From NCBI RefSeq assembly GCF_001423265.1, contig NZ_LMND01000030.1, positions 272,996 to 336,995 on the forward strand: a stretch of DNA of 64,000 bases, read 5' to 3'. The position numbers were made by a program, and so were the translations under genes. Positions 57,339 through 64,000 of the stretch are shown piece after piece (positions within the stretch are counted from its first letter, which is position 1; every line of letters starts with the position of its first letter). A model generated the notes under the pieces. The model searched no databases. It had not been told where the DNA came from and was given only the letters and a program-made list of their open reading frames with translations. Source of the DNA: Methylobacterium sp. Leaf108. Its GTDB lineage: Bacteria > Pseudomonadota > Alphaproteobacteria > Rhizobiales > Beijerinckiaceae.

Positions 57339-59560
57339 CCTCGGGTGCCGATCCCTCGGCCACCCCGCCCTTCGTGCCGCCCCGGCGGCGCTGGACGCGG
57401 GCGGCGTTGGGCGAAACCGCCGAGCGGGTCCGCCGGCGGGGATTCTCGACGCAGGTCTACCTCATCCTGCTGGTGATCGCCCTGATCGGGCCGGGCCTGC
57501 TGTTCACCGCGATCCTGCTGGTGCGATACGCCGCCACCGAACGGGCGCGTTTCGAGCAGGATGCTCGGGAGAACGTGCGCAGCATCGCCCTCTCGGTCGA
57601 CCGCGACACCGCCGGCCTCGTCTCGGTCCTGCAGACGTTGGCGACCTCGCAGCGCCTGCGAGACGGCAACTTCGACAGCTTCGACGCGCAGGCGCGGCTC
57701 GTGCGCGACGCCGTCGGCCTCGAGATCCTACTGCGCCGGCCCGATGGGCAGCAGGTCGTCAACACCGCCGTGCGCCGCGGCGCGCCGATGCCGTCGAGCG
57801 CCCTGCCGTTCGACCGGGAGGTCGCCGCCGGCAGCCAACGCGCCGTTGTCTCGGGCGTGATCCCGGGGCCGATGCCCGGCGAGGCGACCTATGCCGTGGC
57901 GGTGCCCGTGCACAACGAGGGCGAGATCGGGTTCATTCTCAGTTTCGCCGTGCCCGCCGGGCGTCTTCAATCCATCATCGCCCGCGAAGCCGTCGAGGGC
58001 TGGATGACCGGCATCTCGGACCGCGAAGGCATCGTCCTCGCGCGCATTCCGGATCCGGAATCCATCGTCGGGCGCGCCCGCCTGTCCACGCTGCGCCAGA
58101 ACCAGACCGAGACCCCCGGGGTGTGGGAGGGCAAGGATCGGCGCATGAAGCCCGTCACCGTCGTCGAGGCGCGCTCGCGCCTCACCGGCTGGAATGTCAG
58201 CACCGTGATCCCCCAGGCCCTGGTGGAGGCGCGCCTGCGCAACTGGATCTGGGCCTTCGGGGGGTTCGGCCTCCTCGTGCTGGCGACCTCCTCGATCCTG
58301 GCCGTCCACCTGTGGTCGCGGGTGGCGCGCCCGTTGAGGCGGCTCGCCGCCACCGGGCCGGCGCTGGCCCGCGGCGAGGCGATCCCGCGCATCACGTCCC
58401 CGATCCAGGAGATCCGCCGCCTCGGCGACGTGCTGGCGGATGCCTCGCTGCGCCTGCGCACCCGCGAAGACGAACGCGACCGCGCCCTCGCCGAGACCCA
58501 GCGGGGCCTCAGCGCACTGAAGGAGAGCGAAGCCCGCTTCCGTCACATGGCGGATTCGGCCCCGGCCCTGATCTGGATGACCGACGAGCGGGCCGAGATC
58601 AATTTCGCCAACATGCATTTCGACCACCTGTTCGGGCAGCCCGCCTCCGCCCTGAGCGAGGAGGGCTGGAACCGGATCGTCCATCCCGACGACCAGCCCG
58701 GCTTCGCGGCACTGTTCTCGGAGGCCTTCGCGAGCCGGCAACCGTTCCGGGCCGAAGTCCGGGTGCTCGACCGCGACGGCATCGTGCGCTGGCTGCGCTG
58801 CGAGGGCGTGCCGCGCCTCGACGATACCGGCGCCTTCCTCGGCTACACCGGCTGCAACGTCGACATCACCGACGCCAAGAGGGCCGAGGAGCACCTCCTC
58901 CTCCTGATCCACGAATTGAACCACCGGGTGAAGAACACCCTGGCGACGGTGCAGTCGATCGCCACGCAGTCCCTGCGCCGCCTCGACGGCCCGGAGGCCT
59001 CGGCCGCCCGAGAGGCTTTCGAGGCGCGCCTCTTGGCGTTGGCGCGGGTCCACGACGTCCTGACCCGCGAGAACTGGGACGGGGCCGAACTGCGCGCCGT
59101 CGTGGCGGACGCGATCGCGCCGCTGCATGCCGGCGACGGACAGAGGGCCCGCTTCGTCGTCGACGGCCCCACCCTGCGCCTGCCGCCGCGGCTGGCCCTC
59201 TCCATCGCCATGGCCCTGCACGAACTCGGGACCAACGCCGTCAAATACGGGGCGCTCTCCAACGAGCAGGGCACGGTGTCGATCACCTGGACCGTCGACC
59301 GCCATCCCGAGACCCGCCTGAACCTGCGCTGGGCGGAGAGCGGCGGTCCGCCCGTCGCGCCGCCGACCCGCACCGGCTTCGGCTCGCGCCTGATCGAACG
59401 CAGCCTCGCGCGCGAACTGGCGGGCGATGTGCAACTCACCTTCGCGCAGGGCGGGGTCGTCTGCTCGATCGTCGTGCCGATCCCGCCGCCCACCGCCATG
59501 GACCGGCGCATGCGCGGCCTGCCGCTTCCCACGGAGACGCCGCTGCCGCTCTCGGCTTGA
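57335..59560 (+). CDS. HWE-family sensor histidine kinase with periplasmic domain, HAMP and PAS
   Basis: 741 residues. TM1 about 40-63, a large extracytoplasmic dCache-like domain about 65-300, TM2 about 302-327, a HAMP-like segment about 328-375, PAS about 400-515, and an HWE kinase core from about 518. The phosphoacceptor is in HELNHRVKNTLATVQ (about His530), the N-box in ALHELGTNAVKYG, and the W-x-E signature in LRWAESGG. HWE kinases are alphaproteobacterial and often feed the PhyR general-stress pathway or orphan receivers. GGGAG precedes the ATG. It overlaps the SelW-like gene by four bases. Confidence 0.93.
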   Translation: MTSGADPSATPPFVPPRRRWTRAALGETAERVRRRGFSTQVYLILLVIALIGPGLLFTAILLVRYAATERARFEQDARENVRSIALSVDRDTAGLVSVLQTLATSQRLRDGNFDSFDAQARLVRDAVGLEILLRRPDGQQVVNTAVRRGAPMPSSALPFDREVAAGSQRAVVSGVIPGPMPGEATYAVAVPVHNEGEIGFILSFAVPAGRLQSIIAREAVEGWMTGISDREGIVLARIPDPESIVGRARLSTLRQNQTETPGVWEGKDRRMKPVTVVEARSRLTGWNVSTVIPQALVEARLRNWIWAFGGFGLLVLATSSILAVHLWSRVARPLRRLAATGPALARGEAIPRITSPIQEIRRLGDVLADASLRLRTREDERDRALAETQRGLSALKESEARFRHMADSAPALIWMTDERAEINFANMHFDHLFGQPASALSEEGWNRIVHPDDQPGFAALFSEAFASRQPFRAEVRVLDRDGIVRWLRCEGVPRLDDTGAFLGYTGCNVDITDAKRAEEHLLLLIHELNHRVKNTLATVQSIATQSLRRLDGPEASAAREAFEARLLALARVHDVLTRENWDGAELRAVVADAIAPLHAGDGQRARFVVDGPTLRLPPRLALSIAMALHELGTNAVKYGALSNEQGTVSITWTVDRHPETRLNLRWAESGGPPVAPPTRTGFGSRLIERSLARELAGDVQLTFAQGGVVCSIVVPIPPPTAMDRRMRGLPLPTETPLPLSA

Positions 59561-59635
59561 CCGACGGTCGTACCGATCGGGCAGTCCCGCCGCCTCGGGG
59601 CGCGAACGATTTCGCGCGAGACGCGCGGTTCGGCG

Positions 59636-59660
59636 GGAACGGAGAGAAAGCTTGACCGTT
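59636..59660 (+). promoter_or_regulatory. EcfG-type general-stress promoter of the DUF1236 gene
   Basis: GGAAC (59636-59640) and CGTT (59657-59660) are 16 bp apart, matching the GGAAC-N16/17-CGTT consensus of the Methylobacterium PhyR/EcfG regulon. The start would be near 59667, giving a leader of about 160 nt. Confidence 0.55.
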
Positions 59661-59825
59661 CACGGTGCGATGCCTGCCCGACGCAGGGATCGCGACGAGA
59701 CCTGCGACCCACCAAACGCCGAACAGCGTGAAACGTCGGCGCGCCGACGCGAACTTGCACGGGCCGGGCTGGACCCGACCACCCGCTAGACGATCCCTTC
59801 TTCGATCCGGGCTCAAGGAATGCCG

Positions 59826-60236
59826 ATGCCGATCAAGTTTGTTCTCGCTGCCGCCCTCGCGCTCGCCCTCACCGGGGGCGCCGAGGCGCAGGGGCTGGTT
59901 CGTGGCGCCGAACAGGGCGCTGCCGCGGGCCGGGCCACCGGCGGCCCCATCGGGGAGATCGTCGGCGGCGCCATCGGCGCCGCGGCCGGTACCGTCAACG
60001 GCATCCTCGGCATCGACGATCGGCCCCGCTTCCGCACCTATGTGCAGGGCGAGCGCCGGAGGTCGTACGTCTACGATGGCGACGTCAGGGTCGGCACCGT
60101 CCTGCCGTCCGATGGCGTGAGCTATTACGACGTCCCCGACGACTACGGTGCGCGCGGCTATCGCTACACCATCGTCAACGACCGCACCGTCCTCGTGGAG
60201 CGCGGCTCCGGCCGCATCGTCGACGTCATCGACTGA
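59826..60236 (+). CDS. DUF1236 secreted protein
   Basis: 136 residues. Signal peptide (cleavage after AEAQ, about 22), a Gly/Ala-rich glycine-zipper-like stretch (GGPIGEIVGGAIGAAAG) that could insert in membranes, then a DUF1236 domain with VGTVLPSDGVSYYDVP and YTIVNDRTVLVERGSGRIVDVI. DUF1236 proteins are common in Rhizobiales envelopes, function unknown. AAGGA six bases upstream favours the second ATG over 59820. The gene has an EcfG-type promoter sequence upstream. Confidence 0.85.
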   Translation: MPIKFVLAAALALALTGGAEAQGLVRGAEQGAAAGRATGGPIGEIVGGAIGAAAGTVNGILGIDDRPRFRTYVQGERRRSYVYDGDVRVGTVLPSDGVSYYDVPDDYGARGYRYTIVNDRTVLVERGSGRIVDVID

Positions 60237-60353
60237 CGCCGACCGGCTCCCGCGGTCTCAACCGGGGCCGCGGGCGCTCACAGGGGAGGGCGATGTGCCA
60301 CCGGGCCGGAGCCTTTCCAGTCCGTCGCAGCCGGCACGATCGCGAGGCGTCCA

Positions 60354-61544
60354 TCAGCCGCGGCGCAGCGCCTCGAGCACCTTCGCCCCGGGGCGGCCGG
60401 TGGCGGGCATGCCCAGACTGCGCTCGACCTCCTTGATGGCGTCCCGTGTCTTGGAGCCGACCTTGCCGTCCGGCTCGCCGACATCGTAACCGCGCTTGGT
60501 CAGGCGGACCTGGAGGTCGCGGCGCTCGGCGCGCGACAGCGGCGGATCGTCGGTGGGCCATTCGGCCTGGATGCCGCCGCGTCCGCGCAGGCGATCGGAC
60601 AGCACCGCGATGGCGAGGCCGTAGGATTCGGCGGCGTTGTAGGAATAGAGCGCGTCGAAGTTCTTCGTCACCAGGAACGCCGGACCGTCGACGCCCGCGG
60701 GCAGCAGGATTCCGGCCGGGCCCTCGCCGGCGAGCGGCTTGCCGTCGATGCGGGTGACCCCGAGGGAGGCCCAATGGCCGATCGGCTTCTTGTTCTTGCG
60801 CCCGGCCGCCCCGGCGCTGAAGCCCCGCGGCACGCGGACCTCGTAGCCCCAGGGCTGGCCGTTGTTCCACTTGGCCACGCGCAGGAAGTTCGCCGTCGAG
60901 GCGACGGCGTCGGGCACCGAATCGACGAGGTCGCGTCGCCCGTCGCCGTCACCGTCGACGGCGAGGCGCTGGAAGGTGGTGGGCATGAACTGGGTTTGGC
61001 CGAAGGCGCCGGCCCAGGACCCGGTGAGGCGCGAGGGATCGATGTCGCCGCGCTCGATGATCTTCAAGGTGGCCATCAGCTCGCCCTTGAAGAAGTCGCG
61101 CCGGCGGTGGTTGGCGCAGATCAGGGTGGCGAAGGATTGCACCAGCGGCATCTTGCCGAGGTTCTTGCCGAAGTTGGATTCGACGCCCCACACCGCCGCG
61201 ATGGTGAAGCGGTCGACGCCGTAGCGGGCCTCGGCATTGGCCAGCGCCTGGGCGTGCTGGCGCATCGCCGCTTTGCCGTCGTCGACCCGCTCCTCGTCCA
61301 CCAGCGCCGCCATGTAGTCCCAGATCGGCGTCTTGAACTCCGGCTGGGCCTGGGCGAGCTCGAGGACCTTCGGATCGTGCGCGATGCCGGCGGTCGCAGC
61401 GCGAAACGTCTGGGCCGAGATGCCCTGCGCGGCGGCCTGCGATTGGAGGCCGGCGAGGCAATCCTGGAAATCGGCACGGGCCGCCGGCGCGGTGCCGGCG
61501 CCCGCGAGACAGAGGAGGGCGGTCAGTGTCGCGCGCGGCGTCAT
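60354..61544 (-). CDS. Lytic murein transglycosylase, MltB family (second copy)
   Basis: 396 residues. Signal peptide (about 1-25), MltB-type catalytic domain with Glu in VWGVESNFG and the motif GSWAGAFGQTQFMPTTF, and a C-terminal PG_binding_1 domain (about 330-395) with LTKRGYDVGEPDGKVGSKT. Compared with the copy at 9449 it has more charged loops and an extra KNKKPIGHWASLG segment before FLVTKNFD. GGAG eleven bases before the ATG fixes the start. Monocistronic, upstream of nothing on the same strand except leuD 80 bp before it. Confidence 0.93.
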   Translation of the reverse strand: MTPRATLTALLCLAGAGTAPAARADFQDCLAGLQSQAAAQGISAQTFRAATAGIAHDPKVLELAQAQPEFKTPIWDYMAALVDEERVDDGKAAMRQHAQALANAEARYGVDRFTIAAVWGVESNFGKNLGKMPLVQSFATLICANHRRRDFFKGELMATLKIIERGDIDPSRLTGSWAGAFGQTQFMPTTFQRLAVDGDGDGRRDLVDSVPDAVASTANFLRVAKWNNGQPWGYEVRVPRGFSAGAAGRKNKKPIGHWASLGVTRIDGKPLAGEGPAGILLPAGVDGPAFLVTKNFDALYSYNAAESYGLAIAVLSDRLRGRGGIQAEWPTDDPPLSRAERRDLQVRLTKRGYDVGEPDGKVGSKTRDAIKEVERSLGMPATGRPGAKVLEALRRG

Positions 61545-61624
61545 GGGGCTGTCTCCGGAGCGGATGCGGGTCTGCCCACCGTTAAGGCGTGCCCATGGTA
61601 AACGAACCGTGAGCACGACCGATC

Positions 61625-62227
61625 TCACGCCCAGCCGCGGGCGGCGATCGTTTCCTCGTAGGCATCGATGGCCGGGGCCCGCTTGAGCGTCAGCCCGATC
61701 TCGTCGAGGCCGTTGAGGAGGCTCTCCTTGCGGCCCGGGTCGATGTCGAAACGCAGGGTTCCGCCGTCCGGTCCCTTAATGGTCTGAGCCTCCAGATCCA
61801 CAGACAGGGTGGCGTTGGCGCCGCGCTCGGCATCCTCGAACAGCTTTTCCAGGTCTTCGGGCGAGACCACGATCGCCAAGATGCCGTTCTTGGCGCAGTT
61901 GTTGAAGAAGATGTCGGCAAAGCTCGTGGAGATCACGCAGCGGATACCGAAGTCGGTCAACGCCCACGGCGCGTGCTCGCGGGACGAGCCGCAGCCGAAA
62001 TTGTCGCCGACGACTAGGATCTTGGCGTTCCGGTAGGCCGGCTGGTTGAGGACGAAGTCGGGATTCTCGGAGCCGTCGTCGCGATAGCGCATCTCGGAAA
62101 ACAGGCCCTTGCCGAGCCCGGTGCGCTTGATCGTCTTGAGATACTGCTTGGGGATGATCCGGTCGGTATCGACGTTGATGATCCGCATGGGTGCCGCGAC
62201 ACCCTCCAGCGTGGTAAACTTGTCCAT
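61625..62227 (-). CDS. leuD: 3-isopropylmalate dehydratase small subunit
   Basis: Small subunit of isopropylmalate isomerase in leucine synthesis; the 4Fe-4S-bearing LeuC is not in the window. 200 residues, aconitase swivel fold. Motifs [32 protein letters not shown] and [16 protein letters not shown] are diagnostic. The ATG before DKFTTLEG was chosen; the frame continues upstream to 62491 without family similarity. The ribosome-binding site is weak. Confidence 0.96.
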   Translation of the reverse strand: MDKFTTLEGVAAPMRIINVDTDRIIPKQYLKTIKRTGLGKGLFSEMRYRDDGSENPDFVLNQPAYRNAKILVVGDNFGCGSSREHAPWALTDFGIRCVISTSFADIFFNNCAKNGILAIVVSPEDLEKLFEDAERGANATLSVDLEAQTIKGPDGGTLRFDIDPGRKESLLNGLDEIGLTLKRAPAIDAYEETIAARGWA

Positions 62228-62447
62228 CGGTCGCTCGCGCCATCGGAGGAGCCGTCCGGGCTCCCGGGTGCGGCGGGTTCTAAGCGGGTTCCGTAAAAGA
62301 GCCCAGGGGTTTTGCGATCCGACCCCGTGGCGGCGCTTTTCTCGAAGCGCGGGAGACGGAACCGGGCGGCAAGCGCAGGCCCCGTCTCGCCGTCGTCGTC
62401 GCCAAGCCCTATGGTCGGTGCCGCGCAGCCAAACGCAGGGGGATGCG

Positions 62448-62618
62448 ATGACCGACAGCAGCAGCCAGTTCAAGAAGGCGCCCAAGCGCAAGAAGGAGAA
62501 GACGCGGGTCGTGTCCGTGTCGCCCGAGATGCGCCAGGCCTATGCCGACCTCATCAAGGAGCGGGAGGCCCGCGAGGATTACGCCAAACACCTGCCGGCC
62601 TCCGACCGCGGCCGGTGA
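62448..62618 (+). CDS. Small basic hypothetical protein
   Basis: 56 residues. Lys-rich N-terminus ([13 protein letters not shown]) then a helix [26 protein letters not shown] sequence close before the ATG supports translation. No family recognised; the charge suggests nucleic-acid or protein binding. In frame with a longer open frame that overlaps leuD antisense and is not believed. Confidence 0.6.
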   Translation: MTDSSSQFKKAPKRKKEKTRVVSVSPEMRQAYADLIKEREAREDYAKHLPASDRGR

Positions 62619-62830
62619 GCCGAGGGCGTCCGAGAGCGGGCGCCACAAAAACGGCCGAATGACACCGGACTTGACGAGGGCGGCAACGACGGCGCCGCGA
62701 CCATTCCGTCGTCCTTGCCGTGAGGAAGCCCCGCCCCGGTCACCCTGCCGTTCCGTCCTCGTCCGAGGATCCGAGTGGAGACCGAGAGAGGGATCGTCGC
62801 GTCCCGCGGGAGCGTCAGGAAAGCCAAGCG

Positions 62831-64000
62831 ATGAGTCTGGACGAGGTCAAGCAGGACGAGCGGGTCCGCCAAGTCGTCGACATCGAGAGCGAGCGGAGGC
62901 CCGACCTGCAGCGTGACGCGCAGGTGGTGACCCCGATCGTCGATCGTCGGCTGCCGGCGCTGCTGCGCAGGGCACGCGACCGCCTCGACTGGTCGCGGAT
63001 CCCGCGCCTGCCGGAGCCGTCGACCAAACCGGTCAACATCGGACGCTCGCTGCTCAAGCAGTTCGGGCTGTTCGTGCTCCTGCCCACCGCCATCATCGCG
63101 CTCTATCTCTTCGCGATCGCGTCCGACCAGTACGTCGCCGAGGCGCGCTTCGCCATTCGTGGCAACGTCGAGCCGATGGGTGACGTCGCGCTGGGCGAGT
63201 TCACGACCCTGATCAAGAAGCACAACAGCCAGGACAGCTTCATCGTCAAGGACTTCATCGGCAGCCAGAATTTGGTGGAACAGCTGGAGAAGTCGCTCTC
63301 TCTCTCGCAGCTGTATTCGCGGCCCGAGGCGGATTTCTGGGCCCGCTACTGGGGGTATTCGGCGATCGAGTACCTGACCCGTTACTGGAACCGGCAGGTC
63401 GCGGCGCACATCGACGTGATCTCGGGCGTCATCACCCTGACGGTGCGCGCCTTCACGCCCCAGGACGCGCTCACCATCTCGAAGGCGGTGCTCACTCGCT
63501 CCGAACAGCTGATCAACGACATCTCCCAGCGTGCCCAGGCCGACATGCTCAAGCAGGCCGAGATCGAGACCGGCAAGGTCCAGGCGCGGCTGCGCAAGGC
63601 CTACATCGGCCTCCAGGAGTTCCGGAATCGCTGGGGGATCATCGATCCGGTCAAGTCCGCCGAAGCGACGGCGACCACCCTGCTGTCCCTGCGCCGCGAC
63701 AAGCTGAAGGCGGAATCTGACATTCAGGTCCTGCGCGGATCGAACCTCGACGAGAAGTCGCGGAGCATCCAGACCCTGGCCGCGACCATCACCGCCATCG
63801 ACCAGCAGATCCGCCAGCTGCAGGAACAGCTCACCACCGACGGCCTCACCGCCGGCGCATCCACCAACATGACCCAGGCCCTCCTGGAATACGAAGGGCT
63901 CATGGTCGAGCGCACCATCGCGGAAAAACTCAACGAATCGGCCAACTTCATCCTCGACAAGGCGCGGGTCGAGGCGAGCAAGCAGCACGTCTTCCTGGCG
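62831..64000 (+). CDS. Capsule/exopolysaccharide export inner-membrane protein (KpsE/Wzz-like), 5' part
   Basis: The frame is open from ATG 62831 to the window edge, 390 codons, so the 3' end is missing. The cytoplasmic N-terminus (about 1-82) has charged and Pro-rich parts, TM1 is at about 83-105 (KQFGLFVLLPTAIIALYLFA), then a periplasmic domain with VTVRAFTPQDAL-like strand (ITLTVRAFTPQDAL) and long coiled-coil helices (about 240-370). This is the layout of KpsE/BexC-type polysaccharide co-polymerase/export proteins, which span the periplasm with an ABC exporter and an outer-membrane lipoprotein. AGGA twelve bases upstream supports the start. A capsule operon probably continues beyond 64000. 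Confidence 0.85.
   Translation, partial: MSLDEVKQDERVRQVVDIESERRPDLQRDAQVVTPIVDRRLPALLRRARDRLDWSRIPRLPEPSTKPVNIGRSLLKQFGLFVLLPTAIIALYLFAIASDQYVAEARFAIRGNVEPMGDVALGEFTTLIKKHNSQDSFIVKDFIGSQNLVEQLEKSLSLSQLYSRPEADFWARYWGYSAIEYLTRYWNRQVAAHIDVISGVITLTVRAFTPQDALTISKAVLTRSEQLINDISQRAQADMLKQAEIETGKVQARLRKAYIGLQEFRNRWGIIDPVKSAEATATTLLSLRRDKLKAESDIQVLRGSNLDEKSRSIQTLAATITAIDQQIRQLQEQLTTDGLTAGASTNMTQALLEYEGLMVERTIAEKLNESANFILDKARVEASKQHVFLA

Overview
The window is a GC-rich (roughly 70% by eye) chromosomal segment of a Rhizobiales alphaproteobacterium, most likely Methylobacterium/Methylorubrum. Support comes from a 721-residue methylmalonyl-CoA mutase large subunit, a phasin, CpdR, an egtB-egtD ergothioneine pair, an HWE-family histidine kinase, a DnaX with the degenerate zinc module of this order, an alpha-r8/MmgR-like small RNA, and two sites matching the PhyR/EcfG general-stress promoter known from Methylobacterium. 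I see no insertion sequence, prophage, integrase, CRISPR array or tRNA gene. The region looks like core chromosome with short, mostly one- to three-gene transcription units.

Layout. 1-772: 5' part of a secreted PepSY-like protein that leaves the window on the left. 1365-7926: glutamate synthase gltB and gltD, separated by an unusual 415-bp gap with a strong hairpin. 7934-12751: envelope block with an SGNH hydrolase, an MltB-type transglycosylase coupled to galE, and divergent galU. About 12962-13049: small RNA. 13132-15356: N-formylglutamate amidohydrolase-like protein, cpdR and recR. 15689-17323: pckA. 17350-19260: CHASE3 hybrid kinase. 19434-21820: ebfC, dnaX and the SRP RNA gene ffs. 21875-26024: stress-promoter-linked PepSY protein, comM and mcmA. 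26084-27361: three small hypothetical genes. 27790-29796: HtrA-type protease and a membrane J protein. 29932-32083: D,D-carboxypeptidase with SPOR domain, and phasin. 32313-35598: clpS, clpA and a small membrane protein. 35641-37954: egtB-egtD. 38134-39828: murI and rpsD. 39938-41932: truncated porin-like peptide, double cold-shock protein, receiver protein. 42018-45160: yqaA-dsbB, then grxC-nitrilase-DUF1178 and rpmG on the other strand. 45268-52325: MFS transporter, RND efflux pair and an outer-membrane protein. 52340-54626: cstA-ybdD. 54744-56854: lemA-TPM-TPM operon. 56988-59560: SelW-like redox protein overlapping an HWE kinase gene. 59826-62618: DUF1236 protein, second MltB-type transglycosylase, leuD and a small basic protein. 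62831-64000: start of a capsule/exopolysaccharide export protein cut by the right edge.

Functional themes are nitrogen and carbon entry (GltBD, PckA, McmA, CstA, LeuD), wall and surface-polysaccharide metabolism (two MltB-type enzymes, MurI, DacA-like, GalE/GalU, capsule export), protein quality control and cell-cycle proteolysis (ClpS/ClpA, HtrA, J protein, CpdR) and redox/stress control (EgtB/D, Grx, DsbB, SelW-like protein, cold-shock protein, PhyR/EcfG-type promoters). The less obvious content is non-coding or regulatory: the alpha-r8-like RNA, two GGAAC-N16/17-CGTT promoters in front of small secreted proteins, a 17-bp-period repeat between egtB and egtD, and a Rhizobiales-type palindromic repeat after dsbB. 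I found no large accessory system; the candidate for new biology I rate highest is the redox protein/sensor kinase overlap at 56988-59560.
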